In this document: one piece after another, positions 16,240 through 24,562 of the stretch
Numbering within the stretch: position 1 is the first letter of the stretch
How the letters are laid out: each line of letters starts with the position of its first letter
Source of the DNA: Paraburkholderia sediminicola
GTDB taxonomy: Bacteria > Pseudomonadota > Gammaproteobacteria > Burkholderiales > Burkholderiaceae
DNA length: 64,000 nucleotides
NCBI RefSeq assembly: GCF_902859805.1
Contig: NZ_CADIKC010000008.1
Span: 310,001 to 374,000 of the forward strand
Direction: 5' to 3'
Position numbers and translations under genes: made by a program
Notes under the pieces: generated by a model
What the model was told of the DNA's origin: nothing
Seen by the model: the letters and a program-made list of their open reading frames with translations, nothing else
The model's database searches: none

Positions 16240-17142
16240 TCAGTATTCGTTTGAGGTTTGCTTGAGTCGACCGAGGAACCAACGGCCTGCAGGGCCTGGC
16301 GGCGTATCTCGGCGATAGATCGCATACATGGCGATCGGCGGCGTTTGAGGCTGAAAGTTTTCGATTTGCAGCGGTACCAGATCCCCCGCAATCAGATCGG
16401 CCTGTACCATCGCTACCGGCATGTGCCCCCATCCGAGGCCGGCTCGCAAAAACGCATGCTTTGCGCCCAGATCAGATAATCGCCAGATCTGTGGAGAGAA
16501 CACCCCGAACGACTTCCCATCGGTCAGTGGCGTGCGATCGGTCAACACAAGCTGCACATGTTCTTCTAACTCGCGCGACCGGATCACTCGTTTGAACGAT
16601 GCCAAAGGATGCTTCGGAGCGGCAACGGTCACCATCGGCACATCGAGCAGCTTCTCGGCATCAACCGTTTCTGGCACGGCTGGCATGGAACCGCTAATGC
16701 CGAGCCTGCACGCGCGCTCCAGCACTCGCTGCACTACCGCCCCCAAAGCTTCGACATATAGGCGCAATGGCGTGTGAGGAAATGCATCACGGAACTCTCC
16801 AACGGCCACCGTGAGTGAGCTCATCGGATACATGACGTCCACCACGACAGAAAGCTCCGGCTCAAGTCCCTCCGCGATTGCTCGCGCCGTCGCCTTGAAG
16901 CCGTCCATGTCGCCGACGACGAGCCGCGCCTTTGAAAGCAGTGCAGCACCTTCCTCCGTCAAGCGCGGATAGCGGCCGCTCCGGTCGAACAATGGCACAT
17001 TGATCTGGGCTTCCAGATTGGCGAGCGTCTGGCTCACGACGGACTGTGTCCTGCGAAGCTTGCGTCCTGCTGCTGAGAAGCTTCCTTCGTCCGCGGCAGC
17101 AATGAAGGTACGCAGCTGATCCATGGATACGCCGTCGAGCAT
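16240..17142 (-). CDS. LysR-type transcriptional regulator, divergent from fumarylpyruvate hydrolase
   Basis: This 300-residue regulator has the HTH at residues 5-65 (FSAAGRKLRRTQSVVSQTLANLE) and a LysR effector domain. It is divergently oriented from nagK, and the 310-base gap holds one copy of the GTGATC-N9-GATCAC box. That is the classic LysR arrangement, making it a strong candidate activator of the local gentisate regulon, competing with the LysR at 8455. ATG 17142 or ATG 17124 (MDQLRTF) could start it. Confidence 0.9.
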   Translation of the reverse strand: MLDGVSMDQLRTFIAAADEGSFSAAGRKLRRTQSVVSQTLANLEAQINVPLFDRSGRYPRLTEEGAALLSKARLVVGDMDGFKATARAIAEGLEPELSVVVDVMYPMSSLTVAVGEFRDAFPHTPLRLYVEALGAVVQRVLERACRLGISGSMPAVPETVDAEKLLDVPMVTVAAPKHPLASFKRVIRSRELEEHVQLVLTDRTPLTDGKSFGVFSPQIWRLSDLGAKHAFLRAGLGWGHMPVAMVQADLIAGDLVPLQIENFQPQTPPIAMYAIYRRDTPPGPAGRWFLGRLKQTSNEY

Positions 17143-17288
17143 ATATCGATTTCCCGAATGGTATGGGTCGAGAAATATAGCCTTCCGAGTGTCGTGTCAA
17201 GTACATAAACACGGACTCGCCTGCCTCCGTCCGGCCTGGATTTACATAGCACACCGACAGGCCGGCAGGCAACCTGACGTGAGGCGTC

Positions 17289-17356
17289 GTGATCTGACTT
17301 CGAGATCACGATGTCTGTTTTCATCGTTGGACGCAGATGCAGCGCGCAACCATACT
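17289..17356 (+). promoter_or_regulatory. LysR-type activated promoter of the fumarylpyruvate hydrolase unit (copy C)
   Basis: Perfect inverted repeat GTGATC-N9-GATCAC (17289-17309), 17 bp, TTGGAC (17327-17332), 18 bp, CATACT (17351-17356). The inter-half-site bases end in TCGA and the spacer ends TTTTCATCG, as in copies A and B. The predicted start near 17363 leaves a leader of about 90 nt. The rest of the 17143-17452 gap shows no gene. Confidence 0.78.
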
Positions 17357-17452
17357 TCGTAGCACCTGACATGAGTGCAACCACGCCTGCACTCAAAGAA
17401 CTGCCGGCACGGGATCATCGATCAGCGGCTATAGAACAAAGGAGTTGCCTTC

Positions 17453-18148
17453 ATGCACATCGAGTTCGCTTTATCCACGCCGACCATACCAATCCAGGGC
17501 GGCGACTCCGTCTTTCCGGTTCGACGCATCTACTGTGTAGGCCGCAACTATGCCGCCCACGCTCGCGAAATGGGCTTCGACCCGAACCGTGAACCACCGT
17601 TTTTCTTCTGCAAGCCGGCAGATTCCATCGTGAACGTTCCGACTGGAACAACCGTTGAAGTTCCGTATCCGCCGAAGACCAGTGAGTACCACCATGAAAT
17701 TGAACTGGTCGTAGCGATTGGACGCGCGGGAAATGACATCGCTGTCGAAGATGCGCTGACCTATGTCTTTGGATACGCGGTCGGTCTCGACATGACCCGG
17801 CGCGACCTGCAGTTGGCGCTGCGTGACAAGGGGCGGCCATGGGAACTAGGCAAAGCATTTGATCAATCGGCGCCCATTGCCCCGCTCCACAGAGCCAGCG
17901 AAGTCGGCCACATCGACCATGGCGCGCTCTGGGTAAAGGTCAATGGCGAGGATCGGCAACGCACAGACCTCAGCAAGCTCATCTGGTCCGTACCCGAAAT
18001 CATCGCCAATCTGTCCACGTATTTCGAACTGCAGCCCGGCGATCTCATCTATACCGGCACGCCCGAAGGCGTCGGACCCGTCCACCGCGGAGACATCATG
18101 ACGGGAGGGATCACCGGCCTGGGTGAGTTGAGCGTGAAGGTGCGCTGA
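17453..18148 (+). CDS. nagK: Fumarylpyruvate hydrolase (FAA hydrolase family)
   Basis: This 231-residue enzyme splits fumarylpyruvate to fumarate and pyruvate, the last step of glutathione-dependent gentisate breakdown. VRRIYCVGRNYAAHAREMG and REPPFFFCKPADS are signature regions, EYHHEIELVVAIG supplies metal-binding Glu residues, and GLDMTRRDLQ adds Asp. IYTGTPEGVGPV is near the end. It closely resembles NagK. AAAGGAG precedes ATG 17453. It is encoded about 11 kb from the dioxygenase and isomerase but shares their promoter type. Confidence 0.92.
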   Translation: MHIEFALSTPTIPIQGGDSVFPVRRIYCVGRNYAAHAREMGFDPNREPPFFFCKPADSIVNVPTGTTVEVPYPPKTSEYHHEIELVVAIGRAGNDIAVEDALTYVFGYAVGLDMTRRDLQLALRDKGRPWELGKAFDQSAPIAPLHRASEVGHIDHGALWVKVNGEDRQRTDLSKLIWSVPEIIANLSTYFELQPGDLIYTGTPEGVGPVHRGDIMTGGITGLGELSVKVR

Positions 18149-18236
18149 CCATGTCCGCAGAGGCGCAGCGTGGCCAGCCTGAAGCAGGAGCCGCACGTCA
18201 TTTGAATTTCATTCGTACAACCAATAGGAGCGAGTC

Positions 18237-18896
18237 ATGAAATACGCCACCCTGGCGGCGCCGGGCCGAGAGATACCTACGACAGACGCGCTGACGTTGA
18301 TGCACGTCCCGGCAAAGTTCGACGTCACCCAATGGCCCCGGGAAGTCGAAGCATTTCTCCACAAGACCACCAATCCGCATCACCGGGCCATGTTAAAGAA
18401 CTACTTTCGCCATTTGCTTCTGGAAGTGGCGGGATACTGGGATCAGATCATCGTCCCTGAATTGACCGTTAATGAGCCCATGTACCGTGTCGGCGACCGG
18501 CGTCAGATGCACGTGTTGACGGGCAAGGTCGCCGTCGAAGGCTTCTATCGCGAAGCCGCCGAAACACGCCAGAACGTGATGGGTGCGCGAACCATGAACA
18601 TGGGTGTCGACGATTACGGTGTCACCACCGAAGCCGTATGGACCCACGTCGTACCCGGCGTGTGCCTGAAGGACCACGGCATCAACGCCGACCCTGCGGC
18701 GCACTACCTGATGACGCATCACCTCTTCCAGATCTTCACGTATACGAATGAGCCGAAGCCCAAGCTCATCGCCGAACGTATCTACGACGACCCGGAAAGC
18801 TACACCTATGAAAAGCTTGCACCCGCTGACGTCGTAACGCCGGAGATTGCCCGGGAACTGCTCGCCCCTTTTCTGGCTCGATCGACGCTGGACTGA
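18237..18896 (+). CDS. Conserved protein of unknown function, possible NTF2/SnoaL-like fold
   Basis: This 219-residue soluble protein follows nagK by 88 bases with AGGAG before ATG 18237. No signal peptide or membrane segment is seen. Its middle (TGKVAVEGFYREAAETRQNV, then NMGVDDYGVTTEAVW) resembles SnoaL-like domains, and it is rich in His (H-x-x-H-H near 380-HLFQIFTYTNEP region of the C-terminal half: MTHHLFQIFTYTNEPK). Placement in the fumarylpyruvate hydrolase unit suggests an accessory role in gentisate or upstream aromatic metabolism. I cannot name its reaction. Confidence 0.65.
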   Translation: MKYATLAAPGREIPTTDALTLMHVPAKFDVTQWPREVEAFLHKTTNPHHRAMLKNYFRHLLLEVAGYWDQIIVPELTVNEPMYRVGDRRQMHVLTGKVAVEGFYREAAETRQNVMGARTMNMGVDDYGVTTEAVWTHVVPGVCLKDHGINADPAAHYLMTHHLFQIFTYTNEPKPKLIAERIYDDPESYTYEKLAPADVVTPEIARELLAPFLARSTLD

Positions 18897-19005
18897 TGCC
18901 GACACGCCATCCAGATCACCGAACACCGGGACGCAGAAAATCTGCTATTCGATCATGCAGCGGGTAAGCGCGATCGCACCGCTACTGCAGACTTGAGATG
19001 AGGCC

Positions 19006-19479
19006 ATGAAGACACTGATCGCATTGATCGCCGGTTTGCTGCTCGTGGTTGAGCCGAGCGCCGCGCCGGCGGTGAGCGAACCGACGCAGATCGCATCGCA
19101 ATGGTACGAGGCCTTCTCACGCCACGATGCCAAACTGCTTGAGAAGATTCTGGCGCCGAACTGGGTCGACATCCCTTCTCCACCGACCGTTCCGTATCGT
19201 CCCGAGGCCGCAAAAGCGGCAATGGCCATGCTGACGAGTGCATTTCCCGACTTCGACATCAAGATCGAGGACATCATCCAGGAGGGAAACAAAGTGGTTG
19301 TTCGATCGACCATAACCGGAACACAGCGCCAGTCTTTTGCAGGGCTGCCAGCCACCGGACGATCGATGAAAATACAGGCCGTCGACATCCACGAAATCGA
19401 GAACGGCAAAATCGTTCGCACGTGGCACACCGAGGATTGGATGACCGGTCTTCGCGAACTGGGTCACCTGTCCCGATAG
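19006..19479 (+). CDS. Exported SnoaL-like protein
   Basis: This 157-residue protein has a signal peptide (residues 1-20, LIALIAGLLLVVEPSAAPA) and a SnoaL/NTF2-like body: QWYEAFSRHDAKLLEKILAP, AFPDFDIKIEDI, and GKIVRTWHTEDWM. Exported single-domain SnoaL proteins are of unknown function. GAGG precedes ATG 19006. It is the second NTF2-like gene after nagK and likely shares its transcript. Confidence 0.75.
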   Translation: MKTLIALIAGLLLVVEPSAAPAVSEPTQIASQWYEAFSRHDAKLLEKILAPNWVDIPSPPTVPYRPEAAKAAMAMLTSAFPDFDIKIEDIIQEGNKVVVRSTITGTQRQSFAGLPATGRSMKIQAVDIHEIENGKIVRTWHTEDWMTGLRELGHLSR

Positions 19480-19648
19480 GTGATGCCGAGGCTACCGGCA
19501 ATCATGCCCACCACACCGCCATGTACAACACTGTGTTGCTGCTCGACGCCACTCCACGCTTGTAGGTAAATTTCCGTACGACCGTGTTCGGTATGTGCGT
19601 ACCGCATCGCCCCAACTGCGCGACAGTTGTGCGATGTCCGATGAGACG

Positions 19649-19718
19649 GCGATAAGTTTTATTTGTCGATGGCGACCGGAATTTCTTGTTGGACGTTGAA
19701 TTTCGGCGATCGAATACT
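19649..19718 (+). promoter_or_regulatory. Promoter of the AAHS transporter with a distinct palindrome
   Basis: TTGGAC (19689-19694), 18 bp, AATACT (19713-19718), the same core as copies A-C. Upstream is CGATAA-N7-TTGTCG (19649-19667), an imperfect inverted repeat centred near -67, unlike the GTRATC box. The rest of the 19480-19801 gap contains no gene that I can support. Confidence 0.5.
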
Positions 19719-19801
19719 GGCCCGTTTGCGCTCGATGAAGAGAGATCATCGCGACAGCGTTGTTATAGATTCACAAACACGGTCCATAGCGGGGAGACAC
19801 A

Positions 19802-21190
19802 ATGCCGGCAGCAGGAAGATCAATCAATGTTCGCGAATTCATCGATGAGCGCAAAGTCAGTCCATTTCAATGGCTGGTCGGATTTCTCGCGTTCCTGATC
19901 ATTTCACTGGACGGATGGGACACCGTTATTATCGGTTTTGCCGTACCGGAGCTAATCCGGGAATGGGGCGTCACCAAGCAGGCGTTGGCGCCGGTACTCA
20001 GCGCTGCATTGTTCGGCCTCGCGGTCGGCGCCTTTGTCGGCGGACCGGTGGCGGACCGGTTTGGACGCAAACGCGTCCTCGCCACCAGTGTTTTTATAAT
20101 CGGCATGGGGACACTTGCCACTGCGTACGCAACATCTCTCGCGATGATGTTGCCAATCCGGTTTATCACAGGGCTCGGACTGGGCGCAGTCATGCCGAAC
20201 GTAGTGGCCCTGTGGTCTGAGTACGTTCCGGAACGTCGGCGCTCCTTCCTCGTGACTGTTGTGTACAGTGGGTTCACCGTTGGCGCCGCCCTGTGCGGGT
20301 TCATCGCAGCCTGGATCATTCCGGCCTACGGATGGCGCACCATGCTCATGTTCGGCGGCGCACTTGCAATTCTTTGCGTGCCTCTTCTCGTAGTCTGGCT
20401 ACCCGAATCAGTTGCATTCCTGACCGTCCAGAACAGACGTCCTGAAGTGATTCGCAAGATTCTGTCTGCTATCGGTCGTACGAACGTGCCTGCGGATGCG
20501 CAATTCTTCTTGCCGGCACAACCCGTGGTGAAAGGTGGCGCCATCGGGACAATCCTTTCGAAACGCTATGTAGCGGGCACGGTTCTCATCTGGCTTTGCT
20601 ATTTCGTCGGGCTGTTCGTTACCTATCTGCTTTACAACTGGCTACCCACCATGGCGAAAGAGGCGGGATATACGAGCGCCGAGGGCGCCGTCATGGTGGG
20701 GGTTCTGAATTGGGGCGGCACACTGGGCTCGATTGCGATCGGCTGGTTGATGGATCGCTTCGATCGTTACTTTACGGTCGCCGTGAGCTTTTGCATGGCG
20801 GCCATTTCGCTCTGGGCAGTCCATAGCGTGGAGTCGACATTCTGGGCGTTGCAGATACTTGCATTCGCCTGGGGATGGTTCATTCCGGGAACGAATACAG
20901 GAATGAACGCATTGACAGCGCGCTTCTACCCGACCGTTGCCCGCTCCACCGGCTTGAGCTGGATGCATGCGTTCGGGCGATTTGGCGCCATTGGCAGCGC
21001 GTTTGCCGGCGCAGCAATCCTGAGTGCGGGCCTGGGGCTCGGCCAGATTCTCCCGATGATGGCTTTTGCGCCGCTGACAGGTGCGGTAGCCGTACTCATC
21101 ATCGCGGGTCTCGTGAGGCGCTGGGCGCTCGCCGATGAGTCGGCGACGAAGACCGAGCCACCGACGGCTGAAATTTCGCCAAGCGCTTGA
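19802..21190 (+). CDS. MFS aromatic acid:H+ symporter (AAHS family)
   Basis: This 462-residue, 12-helix transporter has the AAHS hallmark LDGWDTVIIGF in the first helix (compare DGxD of PcaK/BenK) and GPVADRFGRKRVL in loop 2-3. GGGGAGA precedes ATG 19802. Position after fumarylpyruvate hydrolase suggests uptake of gentisate, 3-hydroxybenzoate or salicylate. It is a second, different-family aromatic transporter beside that at 4249. Substrate inferred. Confidence 0.87.
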   Translation: MPAAGRSINVREFIDERKVSPFQWLVGFLAFLIISLDGWDTVIIGFAVPELIREWGVTKQALAPVLSAALFGLAVGAFVGGPVADRFGRKRVLATSVFIIGMGTLATAYATSLAMMLPIRFITGLGLGAVMPNVVALWSEYVPERRRSFLVTVVYSGFTVGAALCGFIAAWIIPAYGWRTMLMFGGALAILCVPLLVVWLPESVAFLTVQNRRPEVIRKILSAIGRTNVPADAQFFLPAQPVVKGGAIGTILSKRYVAGTVLIWLCYFVGLFVTYLLYNWLPTMAKEAGYTSAEGAVMVGVLNWGGTLGSIAIGWLMDRFDRYFTVAVSFCMAAISLWAVHSVESTFWALQILAFAWGWFIPGTNTGMNALTARFYPTVARSTGLSWMHAFGRFGAIGSAFAGAAILSAGLGLGQILPMMAFAPLTGAVAVLIIAGLVRRWALADESATKTEPPTAEISPSA

Positions 21191-21323
21191 GGCGCCGTTA
21201 AACCTGGCGAACGGGGCATGCCACACCGACAAGCTCACCCGGTCAGGTTCGGTAAGGATCAACGGCGCTCTTTTCAACGTGGAATGTGTACTATCGCAAG
21301 GAGAATTCGACGCATAAGGCAGC

Positions 21324-22241
21324 TTGAAATTGACACGACGATCTACTTTGCTTGGCATCCAGCTACTCGGACAGGCTTCAATTTTTGCTACCTGTTTGCT
21401 GGGTGCCGCAGCTGCACACGCCGATTGTCGACTCAAAGCCGCAGCGCCACAGGATCTTGCACTCCCGTCGAAAATGCTGACTGCTTCGCCGGATATGCCC
21501 GTGGGTTCGACGATAGGATCGGTTCGCGTCGCAGCAGAGCGCGATATCCCGTTCGCCTGTAGTGGCACATCGAATGTACGCGAAGTAAAACTGACTGACA
21601 TCTTCACGCCCGTGCCGGGCTTCAGCCGGGTGTTTGCTACCAACGTTATCGGCGTAGGTCTGCGTGTCAGCGCAAGCGGCGGAAATTTTGCGGGAATTGA
21701 CGATACTTCCCGCCCCGTACCCTACAAAGTTTCAGTCCCCACGGAAGCGGACCGCCTAACCGGATTCGCACTCCAGGTGGACTTCGTCAAGACCGGTCCG
21801 ATACAGGACGGCGTGCTCGCGGCGGGAAGACTACTGAGTGTTCGTGTTGGCGAGACTGAAATCGTCGATGTCGACATCCCGGTCAACGCCATCGTTTTCA
21901 CCTCATACCAGTGCGACGTGGTACGTGCCAACGGCATGGTCGCCACAGGCATAGGCACGAGGGGCGCATTCTCCGAAGAAACCGTTGTAGTGCACAACGG
22001 CTGCAATCCGAACGTCAGTGTCATGATTCAATCGACTCAGATGTACGCCAATGGTTATTGGCCAAACCGTCCTCAAACGGATTCAGATCGGGGCCGCCCT
22101 GTGGGTGCCATCAGTGTGCGTGCTAACGCCTTCTCGCGAAATCCACCGGACGGAAGTTCCGCTGCCTTCGAGGGTGTTGGAGGTGATTTTGGAGGCAGTG
22201 CAACCGGCGCAATGGGCCGGTTCTCGAATTTTCGTCGGTAG
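21324..22241 (+). CDS. Orphan fimbrial-type exported protein
   Basis: This 305-residue protein has a signal peptide (residues 1-33, ending AAAAHA-DC) and a Cys-containing beta-rich body resembling minor fimbrial subunits/adhesins of chaperone-usher systems. No chaperone or usher gene is beside it. The only in-frame start near the signal peptide is TTG 21324; a TAA stands 7 bases before it and the ribosome site is weak (AAGGC). The start is therefore uncertain and the gene may be poorly expressed or truncated. Confidence 0.6.
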   Translation: MKLTRRSTLLGIQLLGQASIFATCLLGAAAAHADCRLKAAAPQDLALPSKMLTASPDMPVGSTIGSVRVAAERDIPFACSGTSNVREVKLTDIFTPVPGFSRVFATNVIGVGLRVSASGGNFAGIDDTSRPVPYKVSVPTEADRLTGFALQVDFVKTGPIQDGVLAAGRLLSVRVGETEIVDVDIPVNAIVFTSYQCDVVRANGMVATGIGTRGAFSEETVVVHNGCNPNVSVMIQSTQMYANGYWPNRPQTDSDRGRPVGAISVRANAFSRNPPDGSSAAFEGVGGDFGGSATGAMGRFSNFRR

Positions 22242-22644
22242 CGCAAACAACGCGCACTACACATCTGCCGATGAGTTCGCGATGTAGCGTCGTGCCATCA
22301 AAGTAGAAGTGCAACGACTGGCGGCCGTTGTTCCGGGCTACGAAGCGACTGCTCAAATCCGATAAGCAGAACAGAAGTGAAGTGCGAGCGTTTTCGATAA
22401 TCACGCTCCTCCCGCCATGGGAGAATCGTCACGTGAGCGAAGCCTTTTGCGGTGAGCGCCGCGCATGGCGAATTCACGGGAGACTGTGGCTTGCCGGAGC
22501 GATGCGTTCAGTGACAAACGCGCTTAAGGAGGCGTCTTCCGGCACACAAGAACATACACGCCAGCGACGTGCTTTCGGGTTGCATTCTCATGCGCCTGTC
22601 CAACGATCGAAGGCAAAAGCCAACATACGGTTCGGGCAATATCC
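22242..22644. other. Gap without a supported gene
   Basis: 403 bases. A short open reading at about 22288-22364 (+) gives AIKVEVQRLAAVVPGYEA and looks like a coding tail but has no start and no recognisable family. No clear terminator or promoter was assigned. Confidence 0.4.
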
Positions 22645-24195
22645 ATGTCAACCCATAAAGAGACGCCACAGGCTACGGTCGGCCCGTCCCCCACACACTC
22701 CCCTTCTCTCCCTCTCAGGTCCGCATTGCGCCGCTGGAACCTGCGGGTGCAGTGGACGATCGCCGCACTGAGCGCCATCGGCGCCGTCGCGGCAACGCGC
22801 TGGTACGGCAGCTATGGCGCCGTGTTGGGGCTGGTGCAGTTCCTGGTGATTTTCGGACTGTTTGGGGCCGGGCTCATTCACGCGATCTCGACCTTGCGTG
22901 CCCAGTTGAATGCGCTGTGCGATGGCGATCTGGTGCAGGACGTGTCTTTGCCTGGACGCGACGAACTGGCGGCACTGGGTGAACAGGCGCGCTTGCTCGC
23001 TTACCAGTTATCGCAAGTGGTTGCGCGCATCCGCAGTGAAGCCGAACTGATCGCAATGGGAGGCGCGCAGGCGACCCAACATGCCACGTTGCTATCGCAG
23101 CGTACCGAATCGCAGGCTGCCAGCCTGGAGCAGACACGTGCCTCGCTCCAGGCCTTGCTGGAGGCCGTGCGCTACAACAGCGATCAGACCCAGCAAGCCG
23201 ATGAGGGCTCCGCCCGCGCGCATGCCGATGCGGTCGCCGGGCAGGCGGCGGTACGCGCTTCGGTCGAAAGCATAGAGCGCATCGAGCAACGTTCGCACGA
23301 GATGGGCGAGATACTCAGTGTGATCGACGGCATCGCATTCCAGACCAATATTCTTGCGCTTAACGCCGCAGTGGAGGCCGCCCGGGCCGGCGATTCAGGC
23401 CGCGGTTTTGCCGTGGTCGCGGCCGAAGTGCGGGCATTGGCGCAGCGAAGCGCGCAAGCGGCAGCGGAAGTCAAGAAGCTGATCCAGCATTCTCGCGACG
23501 AGGTGAGCGACGGGGTGCAAGCCATCGAAGGCAGCCGGAATTTGCTGACGCGCGCGGTCGACGCGGTCAGCAAGGTGGCCGCTTTGCTGCGCGACATCGC
23601 CCGGTCGAGCAGCGAGCAGACCACCGGCTTGCAGGAGATTGCCCAGGCAGTCGAGGTGCTGGACGACATCACCCATAGCAATGGCCAGATGGTCGGCGGG
23701 TCGGTGGAAACAGCGAGTCTGCTGCAAGCCCGTGCCGATCGGCTAAGCGACGGGGTGAAATATATCCGGCTGCGGCAGGGCTGTGCCAACGAGGCCCGGG
23801 CCATGGCGGAGCGTGCGGCCGCACTGGTCGACATCGAGGGGCCGGAAAACGCCGTGCGCCAATTTCACGACCCGAAGGGCGGCTTTCGCGATCGCGATCT
23901 CTACATCGTGGTTGCGGACCGGGACGACTATTTCCGCGCTTTCGGCTCCGACCCGAGCAAGGCCGGCAAGCTGCGCAAAGAGGCGCTTCCGGGCGACGAC
24001 CAATCCGCGATCCGCGAGGCCAGCTGGCGCGCGGTCGAACAAGGCGGTGGCTGGATCGAATTCAACGGACGGCATCCGGTCACGAGGCAACCGGTGGAAA
24101 AGATCGGCTATATCGCGCCCGCGCTTGGCGGCCGCTGGGCAGTTCAATGCAGCGTCAACCGCGGCGATGGTTTGAAGCCGATTACGAGCGCTTGA
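22645..24195 (+). CDS. Methyl-accepting chemotaxis protein with a C-terminal Cache-like domain
   Basis: This 516-residue chemoreceptor has two membrane helices close together near the N-terminus (about 35-50 and 57-80) with almost no periplasmic loop. They are followed by a HAMP-like linker and an MCP signalling hairpin around residues 225-270 ([20 protein letters not shown]). After the signalling domain a Cache-like segment of about 120 residues follows ([19 protein letters not shown], then [20 protein letters not shown]). This places the sensor in the cytoplasm, the reverse of usual MCPs. No CheR pentapeptide is at the end. The start at ATG 22645 has a weak ribosome site. Confidence 0.85.
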   Translation: MSTHKETPQATVGPSPTHSPSLPLRSALRRWNLRVQWTIAALSAIGAVAATRWYGSYGAVLGLVQFLVIFGLFGAGLIHAISTLRAQLNALCDGDLVQDVSLPGRDELAALGEQARLLAYQLSQVVARIRSEAELIAMGGAQATQHATLLSQRTESQAASLEQTRASLQALLEAVRYNSDQTQQADEGSARAHADAVAGQAAVRASVESIERIEQRSHEMGEILSVIDGIAFQTNILALNAAVEAARAGDSGRGFAVVAAEVRALAQRSAQAAAEVKKLIQHSRDEVSDGVQAIEGSRNLLTRAVDAVSKVAALLRDIARSSSEQTTGLQEIAQAVEVLDDITHSNGQMVGGSVETASLLQARADRLSDGVKYIRLRQGCANEARAMAERAAALVDIEGPENAVRQFHDPKGGFRDRDLYIVVADRDDYFRAFGSDPSKAGKLRKEALPGDDQSAIREASWRAVEQGGGWIEFNGRHPVTRQPVEKIGYIAPALGGRWAVQCSVNRGDGLKPITSA

Positions 24196-24428
24196 GCGCG
24201 GCGCTAGCGAGTGATCATTCGTAGTCCCGCCTAATGCTGTCTCGTATCGCGCGGTGCGTGAAAGGAAGCCGATGGCCTGGTCCAGAACGAACGTGATGCC
24301 CGGCTTCAAACTGTTCAGGAGCGCATAGCCCAAAACCAGCTTCGACGGTTTTTCCCTTTCTAAAGCTTTCGCTACGATCCCCCCTGCTTTGCAAACGTGC
24401 ACTATCAGCATTCCATTCGGGGGAATCA
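24196..24428. other. Gap between chemoreceptor and zinc-ribbon remnant
   Basis: 233 bases with no gene. GGGGGAA at about 24418-24424 precedes the ATG of the zinc-ribbon remnant, so the 3' part is a former leader. Confidence 0.4.
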
Positions 24429-24562
24429 ATGGCACTCGTCAAATGTGAAGAATGTAAGAACAGGTTGCCAGTTCGGCGAGAGTTTGCCTGCATGGCGGCG
24501 TCAAAAAAACGGCAGCGAAACCAGGTCATGCCCTGTCCGACGTTGGCAGCATCGCGATCGGC
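24429..24562 (+). pseudogene. Frameshifted zinc-ribbon protein remnant
   Basis: ATG 24429, after GGGGGAA, reads MALVKCEECKN, the usual opening of small zinc-ribbon proteins. A one-base deletion near 24460 shifts the continuation, QVASSARVCLHGGVKKT, into another frame. In the expected CPHCG the second Cys is now Gly, so the second metal knuckle is lost. The shifted frame runs without a stop into the GT9 glycosyltransferase reading frame downstream. Confidence 0.55.

Noticed and set aside
22288-22364. Short reading that looks like the tail of a coding gene
   Set aside because: No start, no ribosome site and no recognisable family; kept only as a note in the gap description.
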